The notes under the pieces are model-generated. The model did no database searches. It saw only the letters and a list, made by a program, of their open reading frames with translations, and was not told the DNA's origin. Positions 39,951 to 53,800 of a DNA stretch of 64,000 bases are shown in pieces. Every line of letters begins with the position of its first letter. The stretch's first letter is position 1. This stretch comes from Methanobrevibacter sp. TLL-48-HuF1. GTDB lineage: Archaea; Methanobacteriota; Methanobacteria; Methanobacteriales; Methanobacteriaceae. The position numbers and the translations under genes are program-made. The stretch covers positions 1,106,501 through 1,170,500 of the forward strand of contig NZ_CP081485.1 in the NCBI RefSeq assembly GCF_023617305.1, written 5' to 3'.

Positions 39951-41475
39951 GTCTGATTTTTCGAAAGATACCACATTTGGTGTAATTGGGATTTGTGGAG
40001 CTAACTGTAATCTGGTAGCCAGAATTCTTAAAGACCGCGGATTTGATGTTATTGGAACAGACATGGCATCTGCTAATGACTGCAGGTTTAAAAAATCTTT
40101 GGAAGGGTATGATATTGAAGTATTTTATGAATCTCATCCGGAAGAGTTTTTTGAAAAAGCAGATTATATAATTCCACCAATAAGTTTACCTAAAACAGCT
40201 AAAGTATTTGACATTATTCAGGAAAAAAACATTCCTGTTTTGGAAGTTAGTGATATTATAGATATTTTTAAAGTAAACAAACCGGTATTTGGAATAACCG
40301 GCACTAACGGTAAGACGACTACCACAACTCTTTTGAAAAAAATAGCCTGTGATAATAATATTGTACCTGTTGAACATAACTTGGAAAAAATGCAGGGAAA
40401 TGCCGAGTATATTCCAATTTTACAGTCCCGGTTAAATGGTGATGTGGGAATTTTGGAAGTAGGCACATTTGGAGTTCCAGGTACTATTGAGAGAATAGTT
40501 GGAAATTCTCAGTTAAGTTCCGGACTAATAACTAATATAACTCCTGATCATTTAAATGATTTGGGGAGCTTTATGGAGTATGCACATGTCAAGGCAGAAT
40601 TTATAAAAGGATTAAATGGAAAGCAACTTATTGTAAACGGTCAGGATCCGACAATTATGGGGCTTTTAAGGGAATTGAACTTTGCAGGTGAAGTAATTAC
40701 TTTTGGAGTAGATGAAATGCCTGTATGTGTATCTTCTAAAGAATGTGTTTGCGGCAAAACCGTTGATGTTAAAGAGATTATTTCAGGTTCAGGATATTAT
40801 TTATGTGAATGCGGTCTAACAACTCCGCAGCTGGATTATATTGCAACTAATATTGATTTGAAAAATAGATCCTTTGAGTTACATACTCCAGATGAAAAAC
40901 TGGAAGTTAAAATGCTTCTTGATGGAATTCATAATGTTTATAATGTTTCAGGCGTAATTATTGCAGCTCATGAATTTCTAAAATTACCTTATGATAAAAT
41001 ATTGGAATCAATAGCTACTTTTGGAGGGGTTTCCGGTAGAATGGAAAAAGTAGCCACCATTGGCGAAAAGGATGTTGTTGTAGATTTTGCACATAACCCT
41101 GCAGGTGTTGAAACGGTTTTACGGGAATTTAAAAAGTTATATGGTGATATTACTACAGTTATTACAATTTCATCAGAATCCGGTGCTAAAGGGGATTTGG
41201 AAATATTTGATAATGTTTTAGAATTTTCCAAATATGTTGTTCCTGCTTCAAGTGCTTCTCAAAAAATAGCTAGTGATAAAATAAGTGAACATCCTGAACT
41301 TAAAGAAAAAATTATGCTGAATCATGTTGATGATTTTGTTAAAAAAGGCACTCTTGGTGCAACTTTTGATGAAGTCCGGGAGGGAATTAATCAGGCATTA
41401 AAACTAGACTGTAATAAGGTAATAGCTATTGGGGAGGCTGCTACAAAATTTAAAAAATGTGTTGATAATTTATAA
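39943..41475 (+). CDS. MurT-like Mur ligase with zinc ribbon, probable pseudomurein enzyme
   Basis: A second Mur ligase of 510 residues, with GITGTNGKTTTT (about 116), ITNITPDHLNDLGS and the late motif DFAHNPAGVETVL. The central domain contains a Cys cluster (about 262-290): CVCGKTVD, then GYYLCECGLTTPQLDY. This layout is that of bacterial MurT, the lipid II amidation ligase partner of GatD. No GatD-like gene adjoins. AGAGGGA precedes ATG 39943. With its neighbour it forms a two-gene operon upstream of the giant adhesin. Confidence 0.85.
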   Translation: MNESDFSKDTTFGVIGICGANCNLVARILKDRGFDVIGTDMASANDCRFKKSLEGYDIEVFYESHPEEFFEKADYIIPPISLPKTAKVFDIIQEKNIPVLEVSDIIDIFKVNKPVFGITGTNGKTTTTTLLKKIACDNNIVPVEHNLEKMQGNAEYIPILQSRLNGDVGILEVGTFGVPGTIERIVGNSQLSSGLITNITPDHLNDLGSFMEYAHVKAEFIKGLNGKQLIVNGQDPTIMGLLRELNFAGEVITFGVDEMPVCVSSKECVCGKTVDVKEIISGSGYYLCECGLTTPQLDYIATNIDLKNRSFELHTPDEKLEVKMLLDGIHNVYNVSGVIIAAHEFLKLPYDKILESIATFGGVSGRMEKVATIGEKDVVVDFAHNPAGVETVLREFKKLYGDITTVITISSESGAKGDLEIFDNVLEFSKYVVPASSASQKIASDKISEHPELKEKIMLNHVDDFVKKGTLGATFDEVREGINQALKLDCNKVIAIGEAATKFKKCVDNL

Positions 41476-41839
41476 ATTAAATAGTTTATGTTTAATCATG
41501 TTTTTTAAATTTTAGCTATTTAATATATATTTTGTTTACTTATTATTATTTTTAATATTATTTTTTACACATAATTTAATTTTTATTTATTAATCCTATA
41601 CCTTTTTTTACTTATTTTTATTATTTGGTTTATTTTAATTTTGTTCATTTTTATATTTTAAAAATGGTTTTTTGTTTGATTAACTATTTGATTGATTATG
41701 TTATATTTTAATTTATTCATATTAAATAGGTAGTTTTATATAAGTTGTGTAAAAGATATATACATTGTCTAACTATTTGTTAGTTCAGTTTAAATTTTAA
41801 TGTGTTTAATTGTAATTTTTAGAAAAGGAGAAAAATCTC
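41476..41839 (+). promoter_or_regulatory. T-rich terminator zone and adhesin promoter/leader
   Basis: The first 200 bases are strongly T-rich on the plus strand and probably end the Mur ligase transcript. TTTATATAA at 41735-41743 is the likely TATA box of the adhesin, which gives a leader of about 75 bases. CTAAC/GTTAG (near 41770-41784) can form a small hairpin in the leader. AAAAGGAG at 41823-41830 is the ribosome site. No gene is seen here. Confidence 0.55.
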
Positions 41840-44800
41840 ATGAGTCTAAAAAAGAATATTGGTGTGTTAGTTCTTTTATTAGTACTTTTAAGCATGTCTG
41901 CAGTTTCTGCTGAAGATGTATCTGTTGATACTAATAATACTTATCAGGCACCAAATGAAATTCAAAAAGATTTCACATCTTTACAAACAGACATTGATAA
42001 TTCTCAAAATGTATTTGAGCTTAATTATGATGTCAAACATGGAGATGATGAAAAGGATAATTATGGTATTTCTATTACAAAGACTACTATAATTAACGGA
42101 AATGGTCATACAATTGATGCTAATGGTCATGGAAGTATTTTTTTAGTAAAAGATCCTTCTGTTACATTAACATTAAATGATTTGACTTTAATTAATGCAA
42201 ATCCTGTTTCTGATAGTTCAGGAATTGTAAGTAATGGTGGGGCTGTTTACTTTGATGGTTCTACTTTAATTGTAAATAATGTGAATTTCAAAAACAATAC
42301 TGTCTATAAATATGGTGGTGCAATTTACACTACTGGAACTTGTATTGTAGACAGTTCTGTTTTTGATGGAAATGATGTGCAATTCAGAAGTCAAAATATT
42401 GATAATGGAGGTGCAGCTATCTATGCAGATAATGGTGCTTCATTATTAATCTCTAATTCACAAATAATTAATAACCATAAAAACATGGTTATTCGTGACA
42501 ATAATGTTGGAGATCTTGTAGACGGTGTAGTAGTTGCAACAGGATATACTAAAATTTCAAAATCTTACTTTAGAAATAACAGCGGATGTTATGGTGGTGC
42601 TGTAACTTCTTTAGGTTACACTAGCGCAGGTAAAAATCAGATTATCATTGAAAATTCAGTATTTGATGCAAATAGAGCATTCCAAGGTGCAGCTGTAAAT
42701 GTTATAGGTTCTACTTTCAAAATATCCGGAACCAATTTCACCAACAATAAAGGTGTTGGTTATGGAAGTGATAATCCTAATGTAGGGGCTCTTCTTACAT
42801 GGTATGGTTGTGAAGGTACAATATCTGATTGTAATTTTATAAACAATACTGCAGAGAATGGTGCTGCTTATAGATTAGGTGATGATCATAATGGTGTTTC
42901 CAGTGCCAGTGTTGACAGCTGTACTTTTATAAACAATACTGCAACTAATCAAGGTGGTGCTATATATGAAGGTGGAAAAACAGGTAAAGCTACTTTAGAT
43001 ATTAAAAATTCCACATTTACCAATAACTCTGCAAAAAAAGAAGGTAGTGCTATTTATAATGGATATACTTTAAATATTGATGATGATACAACATTTACTA
43101 ATAATATGGTTTATATGTATTATACTGGTACTTTAAACATAAGTGAAATTAAAACCTTTACTGATTTGCAAAAAGCTATAAATATGGTTGAAGGTGATAT
43201 CCATTTAAGTTCTAATGTAACTATGTTAGATAGTGAAGCTGATAAGTTTGTAAATGGTATTGTTGTTGACCATCTTGTTAATCTTAAATGTGACGGTTTT
43301 ACTATTAATGCTAATAATTTAGGTAGGATATTTAATGTTACCTCAACAGCTGATAAATTAAATATATATAATGCTAATTTAATTAATGGTAATGCTGATA
43401 TTGGTGGTGCAATATATAATACTGGTTCTGTATATGCATACGACACTGCTTTTAAAGACAATACTGCTGCTACTATGGGTGGTGCAGTATTCAACAAAGG
43501 AACTTTAACTATTCAAAAATGTATAGTGGATAGTAATGATATAACCAAACGTACTTCTTCTGCCTCTGAAGATTATGGTGGTGCAGCTATCTATAACTGG
43601 TATGATAGTACATTATTTATTAAAAATAGTACTATTTCCAACAACCTTAAAAATTATAAAAATGGGGATTATATTGTTGGTGCTGTAACTTCTCTTGGTA
43701 AAACTACAATTTCACAAAATTCTTATTTTGTTAATAACTCTGGCCGTTGGGGTGGAGCTATTACTACTTCAGGCAGTTCATTACCTGGTAAGAAAGTTAA
43801 TGAATTAAGTATTAGTGAGTCTACATTTAGTAAAAATGGAGGATTATACGGTGCAGGTATATTTATAGAAGGTTCTAAGTTCACGATTACTAGTTGTGTA
43901 TTTGATAGCAATACTGCATCTGGTAAAGGTAATATGACTCCAAATGATAATAATGGAGCAGCTATTGAAGTAACCAATACTGATAAAGCTATTACTGGAA
44001 CTATAAGTAAAACTAAATTTACCAATAACAAAGCTCAATATGGTGGAGCTATTGATATTTGTGCAGGAACCATTAAAATTTTAAATTCAAAATTCATTAA
44101 TAACTCTGCTGATGTTGAAGGTGGAGCTATAGATATTAATGCTGCAAATGGTAACCCTAAAGTTACAATTTCCAGTTCTAATTTTATTAACAATAGTGCA
44201 CCAGTTGGTGGAGCTATATGCAATGTACATGATTTAACTGTTAAAGGATCTACTTTTATTGACAATACTCCTAATACTATATTTAATTGGGTAGGTGCTG
44301 GAGGTAATCTTAATTTAAATATAAAGACTTTTACTGATTTACAAAATGCTATTGGTCTTGTTACAGGTACTTTAACTCTTAATCAAAATGTTGCAATGAC
44401 TGCTAAAGAAGCAGCTAACTTTGTAAATGGTGTAGTTATTAATAAGAATATTGCTATTGATGGTAAAGGTCATACTATTGATGCTAAGAATTTAGGTAGG
44501 ATTTTCAATATTGGTGAAGGATTTACTGTTACTTTAACTAATGCTACTTTAATTAATGGTAAAGCTGATAAAGGTGGAGCTATTTATAATGATGGTTCTT
44601 TAACTTTAAGTGATGTTAAATTAAGTGATAACACTGCTGATAGTTATGGTGGTGCTGTATTCAACAATGGTAACTTAGTTGTTGGTAATTCTGTATTTGA
44701 TTCTAATGATATTGTTAATCGTGGTAGTGCTAGTGTTGATTATGGTGGTGCAGCGATTTATAACTGGTATGATGGTGTTTTAACTGTATCTGGTTCTAAT

Positions 44801-47800
44801 TTCACTAACAATATTAAGAATTATAAGAATGGTAATCGTTTAGTAGGTGCTATTGCTACTATTGGTGATGCTACAATTTCCGATTCTTACTTTGTTAATA
44901 ATACTGGCCGTTGGGGTGGAGCTATCTCAACTGCAGGTTATTTGCTTGCTGGTGATGATGTAAATACTTTAACTGTATCTGGTTCTACTTTTAAAGAAAA
45001 TGGTGGATTGTATGGTGCTGGTATTTTTGTAGCAGGGTCTGACTTTACAGTATCTGATTGTGTATTTGATAAAAACTCTGCATTTGGTAAAGGTGATATG
45101 ACTCCTAATAATAACAATGGAGCAGCTATTGTAGTAACTGATACTGGTAAAGATATTACTGGTATTATAACTGATTCTAACTTTACTAATAACAAAGCTC
45201 ATTTCAGTGGAGCTGTTGATATTTGTGAAGGAAAAATCACAATTAAAAATTCAATATTTGTAAATAACTCTGCGGAGTATTGTGCTGGAGCTATTGCTGT
45301 TGATTCACAGATAAATAAACCTGCTGTAGAAATAATTAATTCTAAATTTGATAGTAACTCTGCAGAATATGGTGGAGCTATATATAACTATTATAATTTA
45401 ACAGTTGTTGATTCAACATTTACTAACAATTCCAAAGATACCATTTATAATTTCAGAGTAGCAAATCTTGATTTAGGTATCAAAACTTTCACTGATTTGC
45501 AAAATGCTATTGGTCTTGTTAGAGGTACTTTGACTCTTGATTCTGATATTGCAATGACTGATGATGAAGCTGCTAACTTTAAAGATGGTGTAGTTATTAA
45601 TAAGAATATTGTTATTGACGGTAAAGGTCATACTATTGATGCTAAGAATTTAGGTAGGATTTTCAATATTGGTGAAGGATTTACTGTTACTTTAACTAAT
45701 GCTACTTTAATTAATGGTAAGGCGGATAAAGGTGGGGCTATTTATAATGATGGTTCTTTAACTTTAAGTGATGTTAAATTAAGTGATAATGCTGCTGATA
45801 GTTATGGTGGTGCTGTTTTCAACAATGGTCATTTAGTTGTTTCTGATTCTGTATTTGATTCTAATGATATTGTTAATCGTGGTAGTGCTAGTGTTGATTA
45901 TGGTGGTGCAGCGATTTATAACTGGTATGATGGTGTTTTAACTGTATCTGGTTCTAATTTCACTAACAATATTAAGAATTATAAGAATGGTGATCGTTTA
46001 GTTGGTGCTATTGCTACTATTGGTGATGCTACAATTTCCGATTCTTACTTTGTTAATAATGCTGGCCGTTGGGGTGGAGCTATCTCAACTGCAGGTTATT
46101 TGCTTGCTGGTGATGATGTAAATACTTTAACTGTATCTGGTTCTACTTTTAAAGAGAATGGTGGATTGTATGGTGCTGGTATTTTTGTAGCAGGGTCTGA
46201 CTTTACAGTATCTGATTGTGTATTTGATAAGAATACTGCATTTGGTAAAGGTGATATGACTCCTAATAATAACAATGGAGCAGCTATTGTAGTAACTGAT
46301 ACTGGTAAAGATATTACTGGTGCTATAACTGGTTCTAAATTTACTAATAATAAAGCTCAATATGGTGGAGCTATATATATTTGTGAGGGTAATATTGCAA
46401 TTTCTGATTCATTATTTGAAAATAACTCTGCTGATGTTGAAGGTGGAGCTATTGATATTGGTTCTGCAATAAATAATCCCGTAGTTACTATTGAAGATTC
46501 TAAATTTGTTAATAATACTCCACAAGCTATTCACAACTCTAAAGAATTGCATTTAGGTATTGAAACATTCACTGATTTGCAAAATGCTATAAATCTTGTT
46601 GATGGTATTTTAACTCTTGATTCTGATATTGCAATGACTGATGATGAAGCTGCTGGCTTTGTAGATGGTGTTGCTATTAATAAAAATATTAGAATTGATG
46701 GTAAAGGTCATACTATTAGTGCAGAAGATTTAGGTAGGATTTTCAGTATTGGTGAAGGATTTACTGTTACTTTAACTAATGCTACTTTAATTAATGGTAA
46801 GGCTACTGAAGGTGGGGCTATTTATAATGATGGTTCTTTAACTTTAAGTGATGTTAAATTAAGTGATAATGCTGCTGATAGTTATGGTGGTGCTGTTTTC
46901 AACAATGGTCATTTAGTTGTTTCTGATTCTGTATTTGATTCTAATGATATTGTTAATCGTGGTTCTGCTAGTGTTGATTATGGTGGTGCAGCGATTTATA
47001 ACTGGTATGATGGTGTTTTAACTGTATCTGGTTCTAATTTCACTAACAATATTAAGAATTATAAGAATGGTGATCGTTTAGTTGGTGCTATTGCTACTAT
47101 TGGTGATGCTACAATTTCCGATTCTTACTTTGTTAATAATGCTGGCCGTTGGGGTGGAGCTATTACTACTTCTGGCGCTTTGATTGCTGGTGATGATGTA
47201 AATACTTTAACTGTATCTGGTTCTACTTTTAAAGAGAATGGCGGATTGTATGGTGCAGGTATTTTTGTATGGGGATCTGACTTTATTGTGTCTGATTGTG
47301 TATTTGATAAGAATACTGCATCTGGTAAAGGTGATATGACTCCAAATAATAACAATGGAGCAGCTATTGAAGTAACTGATACTAATAAAGCTATTGCTGG
47401 AACTATTACTGGTTCTAAATTTATTAATAATAAAGCTCAGTATGGTGGAGCTATTGATATTTGTGAAGGTAACATTAAAATTACGGATTCAGAATTTGTT
47501 AATAACTCTGCTGATGTTGAAGGTGGAGCTATTGATATTAATACTGTTAATGGTAATCCTGAAGTTTCAATTTCTGGTTCTAAATTCATTAACAATAGCG
47601 CATCCTATGGTGGTGCTATAGTTAATGTGAAAGATTTAACTGTTAGAAACACTGAATTTGTTAACAATGCTCCTGATACTATATTTAATTATGTTGGCTT
47701 TGGAGGCAACCTTGATTTAGGTATTGAGAATTTCACTGATTTGCAAAATGCTATTGGTCTTGTTACCGGTACTTTAACTCTTAATCAAAATGTTGTAATG

Positions 47801-50800
47801 ACTGATGATGAAGCTGCTAACTTTGTAAATGGTGTAGTTATTAATAAGAATATTAGAATTGATGGTAAAGGTCATACTATTGATGCTAGGGATTTAGGTA
47901 GGATTTTCAGTATTGGTGAAGGATTTACTGTTACTTTAACTAATGCTACTTTAATTAATGGTAAAGCTGATAAGGGTGGAGCTATTTATAATGATGGTTC
48001 TTTAACTTTAAGTGATGTTAAATTAAGTGATAATGCTGCTGATAGTTATGGTGGTGCTGTTTTCAACAATGGTCATTTAGTTGTTTCTGATTCTGTATTT
48101 GATTCTAATGATATTGTTAATCGTGGTAGTGCTAGTGTTGATTATGGTGGTGCAGCGATTTATAATTGGAAAGAGGGCACATTAAAAGTAACTAATTCTA
48201 ATTTTACTAATAATATTAAGAATTATAAGAATGGTGATAATTTAGTTGGTGCTATTACTACTATTGGTAATGCTACTGTTAGTGGTTCTAACTTTGTTAA
48301 TAACTCTGGCCGTTGGGGTGGAGCTATTTCAGCTACTGGTGCTGAATTAAGGAAAAATTCAAGTACTTTAACAGTATCTAATACTATATTTAGGGATAAT
48401 GCTGCTTTATATGCTGGTGCTGTTTACATATGGGGATCTAATTACAATATAGCTGATTGTGTATTTGATAACAATACTGCGTTTGGTAAAGGTAATATGA
48501 CTCCAAATAATAATAATGGTGGTGCTCTTGTTGTATCTCAAGTAAGTAAATTCAATGAACCAATCACTGGTACTATTTCCGGTTCTAAATTTACTAATAA
48601 TAAAGCTCAATATGGTGGTGCTGCTTACTTCAATAAAGGATTTGTAACTATTACTGATTCCGTATTTGAAAATAACATAGCTACTGCTGAAGGTGGAGCT
48701 GTTGGCTTTTCTCGTGCAAGTGTTAAAGATTTAGTTGTATCAATAAATAATTCTTCATTTGTAGGTAATAAAGCACCTGTTGCTGGAGCTATTTTTACAA
48801 ATGTTGATTCAAAGATTACAAATTCAAACTTCACTAAAAACACAGCATCAAAAGGTGGAGCTGTTTTAAATGAGAATGGTGCAAAATTAACTGTTGATAA
48901 TTCTACATTTAAAGATAATGCTGCTGATAGTTATGGTGGTGCTGTATTAAACAATGGTGAATTGATTGTTACTAACTCTGTATTTGATGCTAATGATATT
49001 CTTAATCGTGGTTCTGCTGGTGTTGATCATGGTGGAGCTGCTATCTACAACTGGGAAAATGCTAAATTAGATATTTCAAAATCTAACTTTACAAACAATA
49101 TTAAAAACTATGTAAATGGTGATCGTTTAGTTGGTGCTGTAACTACTATTGGTAATGCTACTATTCGTGATTCTTACTTTGTTAATAACTCTGGCCGTTG
49201 GGGTGGAGCTTTAGCTGCAACTGGTGGAGTATCTGGCAGTGCTATAAACACTATTAGTGTAGATGGAACTAAATTTGTTAACAACACAGCTTTATATGGT
49301 GGAGCAATGTTTGTATGGGCATCTAATTACACTATTTCCAACTCTGTATTTGATAACAATTCAGCATTTGGTAAAGGTGATATGAGTCCTAATGACAATA
49401 ATGGTGGAGCACTTATAGTAACTCAGGATAATATACCTGTTTCAGGTAAAATAGTTAACTCTAATTTCACTAATAACAAAGCTCAATATGGTGGAGCTGC
49501 TTGGATTAATGAAGGAACTGTTGATATTGACGGTTCTAACTTTATAAACAACACAGCTACTACTACTGCTGGAGCTATTGGATTTGATTCACAATATACT
49601 AAAATTATCGCTACTGTTGATTCTTCTAAATTTGTAAACAATACTGCAGGTTCTTATGCTGGAGCTATTTATAATCTTGGTGATTTAACAGTTTCCGGTT
49701 CAGAATTTGACAATAATAAAGCACAATTTGGAGATATTATTTACAATAATAAGATTTACAATAAGGAAGGTATCTTAAGTATTAATGGTAACAAGTATAG
49801 TAATTACACTGAAAACAAAGCTCCAATTATTAATATTGGTGATATAAATACTATTTCAAGTACTGGTGGAATAATTGTAACTGTTTTAGATAATAAAACT
49901 GTAAATGTTTGTTACGGTGATGTTGTAACTTTACATGCTACTGTTGTTGCTGATGGTGTTCTTGTAGCTGGTCAAAAATTATTCTTCGTTATTGATAATG
50001 TTGAGTATATAGCAAATAGTTTAGGAAACGGTTCTTATATTGCATCTTATGAAGTAAAAGATGTTGGTAGTAAAACAGTCGGCATTGTTTATGACGGATC
50101 AGATGTTAATATTAAAACAGGTATGTTAAATATATCAAAAGCAACTCCTGATTTAACTGTCGGTGCATTAAATATTACTGTTGGAGATCTTGAAATAATT
50201 ACTGTAACCGGACCTAAAGATGCAACTGGTCTTATAACTTTAACTTTAAATGGTATTGATTATATATTGCCTATTTACAATGGTGAAGCTAAATTCTACT
50301 TCCAAGATTTAACTGCTGATGAGTATGAAGTATCTGCAAGTTATTCTGGTGATAATCATTATGTAGCTGCTGAAAATTCAACAGTCTTTAAAGTAGATAA
50401 AGTTTTAGCTAACTTAAAAATAAATGTTGAAGATATTACTTTTGGTGAAAACGGACTTGTTATAATCACTTTACCTTCTGATATTGACGGTTCAGTAGTT
50501 ACTGTTAATGTAAATGGTAAAATTTATCCTGTAACTGTTGAAAATGGATTTGCAAAACTTCCATTACGTGAATTAAATGCTGGTGATTATAATATATCTG
50601 CAGTATTTGCAGGTAATGATAAATACTTGCCTGGTGTAAGCAATGCTTTATTAACTGTATCTAAAGCTGACCCTGCATTAAATGTATTTATTTCAGATGT
50701 TGATTATGGTGGAATATTTAACATTAATGTTGCCTTAACTGGTGTGGATGCTATTGGTTTAAATGGTAATGTGATTGTCACCGTTAATAATAAAGATTAT

Positions 50801-53800
50801 ACTGTTGCAGTTACTGACGGTAAGGGTAATGCTACTGGTGTTAAATTAGCTGCTGGTACTTATGATTTCACTGCTAAATTCGCAGGTAGTGATAATTATA
50901 ATGATGTTAGTGATTCCGGTAATTTCAAAGTTAATAAGGTAGATTCTGCTATTTATGTTGCTGTTAATGATATTAAAGTTGGTGAAGATGCTGTTATTAC
51001 TGTTAAATTATTTGGTGATGCTACTGGTAGTGTAACTGTTAATGTAAATGGTAAAGATTATACTGAACCTGTTGTTAATGGTGTAGTTAATGTAAAAGTG
51101 TCTGGTCTTAAAGCTGATACTTATGATGTAGCTGTTAAATATTCTGGTGATAACAATTATAATACTGCAGTTGCTACTTCCAGCTTTACTGTGTCTAAAG
51201 TTGACTCTATCATGGATGTAACTGTTGATGACATTGTATTTGGTGAAGATTTAACTGTTGAAGCTGTTTTACCTGATGATGCTACTGGTGAGGTAGTTAT
51301 TGTTGTTGATGGAACTTCATATCCTGCAACTATTATCGATGGTAAAGCTACTGGAACTATTAAAGATTTAACTGCTGGTGATCATACTGTAGTTGTTAAA
51401 TATGCTGGTGATGATAAATACTCTGGTGTTGAAGTTACTGAAGTTGTTAATGTTGCTAAAGCAGATGCTGTTTTAGGTGTTGTTATTGCTGATGTTGATT
51501 ATGGCAATGGATTTGTTATTGAAGCTACTTTAACTGGTGTTAATAATGCTCCTTTATCTGGTAATGTGATTGTTACTGTTAATGGTAAAGAATATACTGT
51601 TGAAGTTGCTGCTGATGGTAAAGGTATTGCTACTGGTGATAAATTAGCTGCTGGATCTCATGGTTTTGCTGCTGTCTGGGCAGGAAATGATAATTACAAT
51701 ATTGTTACTGAAAACGGTGATTTCAAAGTTAATAAGGTAGATTCATCTATTGATGTTGCTGTTGATACTATTGACTTTGGTGAAGATGCTGTTATTAGTG
51801 TTAAATTAGCTGATGATGCTACTGGTGAAGTAGTTATTACTGTAAATGGTGAAGATTACACTACAGCTATTGAAAATGGTGAAGCTACTGTAACTGTATC
51901 TGATCTTAAAGCTGATGATTACACTGTTTCTGTTAAATATGCTGGTGACAACAATTATAATGGAGCAACTGGCAGTGCTGAATTTAGTGTACTTAAAATA
52001 ACTCCGGACATGGATGTAACTGTTGATGGTGCTGTATTTGGTGAAGATTTAACTGTTGTCGCTGTTTTACCTGCTGATGCTACTGGTGAAGTAGTTATTA
52101 CTGTTAATGGTAAAGATTACTCTGCAGTTATTGAAAATGGTGTAGCTAGTGCAACTGTTTCTGGTATTAACGCTGGTTATTACACTGTTTCTGTTAAATA
52201 TGCTGGTGATAACAATTATAATGCAGTTGATGTTACTAAAGGTGTTAATGTTGCTAAAGCAGATGCTGCTTTAAATGTTATTATTAATAATGTAGATTAT
52301 GGTAATGTATTTACTGTTAATGCTGTTTTAACTGGTGTTAATAATGCTCCTTTAGATACTAATATAATTGTAACAGTTAATGGTAAAAACTACATTGTAG
52401 CTATTGTTAATGGTAAAGGTACTTTCCATGCTGATAAATTAGCTGCTGGATCTTATAACTTCAATGCTAGATTCGCAGGAAGCAATAATTATAATGAAGT
52501 TAGTGATTCTGGTAAATTCAATGTTTATAAAGTAGATTCTGCTATTGATGTTGCTGTTAGTGACATTAATGTCGGCGAAGATGCTGTTATTAATGTTAAA
52601 TTAGCTGATGATGCTACTGGTGAAGTAGTTATTACTGTAAATGGTGAAGATTACACTGCAGCTATTAATAATGGTGTAGCTACTGTAACTGTATCTGATC
52701 TTAAAGCTGGTGATTACACTGTAGCTGTTAAATATGCTGGTGACAACAATTATAATGCTGTAGTTGCTACTTCCAGTTTTACTGTGTCTAAAGTTGATTC
52801 TACTATGGATGTAACTGTTGATGATATTGTATTTGGTGAAGATTTAACTGTTAATGCTGTTTTACCTGCTGATGCTACTGGTGAAGTAGTTATCACTGTT
52901 AATGGTAAAGATTATCATGTAGCTATTGATAATGGTAAAGCTATTAAAACTATTGGTGGTTTAGCTGCTGGTGATTACACTGTAGTTGTTAAATATGCTG
53001 GTGATGATAAATACTCTGGTGTTGAAGTTACTGGTGTTGTTAATGTTGCTAAAGCACAACCTGTTTTAGGTGTTGTTATTGCTGATGTTGATTATGGCAA
53101 TGGATTTGTTATTGAAGCTACCTTAACTGGTGTTAACAATGCTCCTTTAAATGGTAATGTGCTTGTTGCTGTTAATAGTAAATTCTATGTTGTGAATGTT
53201 ATTAATGGTAAAGGTACTTTAACTGGTGATAAATTAGCTGCGGATACTTATGGTTTTGCTGCTGCTTGGACAGGAAATAATAATTATGCTAGTGTTACTG
53301 AAAACGGTGATTTCAAAGTTAATAAAGTAGATTCTGCTATTGATGTTGCGGTTAGTGATATTAAAGTTGGGGAAGATGCTGTTATTAGTGTTAAATTAGC
53401 TAATGATGCTACTGGTGAAGTAATTATTACTGTAAATGGTGAAGATTACACAGCAGCTATTGAAAATGGTGTAGCTAGTGCAACTGTATCTGATCTTAAA
53501 GCTGGTGATTACACTGTAGCTGTTAAATATGCTGGTGACAACAATTATAATGGAGCAACTGGCAGTGCTGAATTTAGTGTATCTAAAATAACTTCTGATA
53601 TGGATGTAACTGTTAATAACATTGTATTTGGTGAAGATTTAATTGTTGATGCTGTTTTACCTGCTGATGCTACTGGTGAAGTAGTTATCACTGTTAATGG
53701 TAAAGATTATCATGTAGCTATTGATAATGGTGAAGCTGTACAAGTTGTTAAAGATTTAGCTGCTGGTGATTACACTGTAGTTGTTAAATATGCTGGTGAT

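Noticed and set aside
43120-48843. Many 60-125 codon minus-strand frames inside the adhesin
   Set aside because: They are antisense shadows that recur because the repeat DNA recurs; they have no ribosome sites or sensible proteins.
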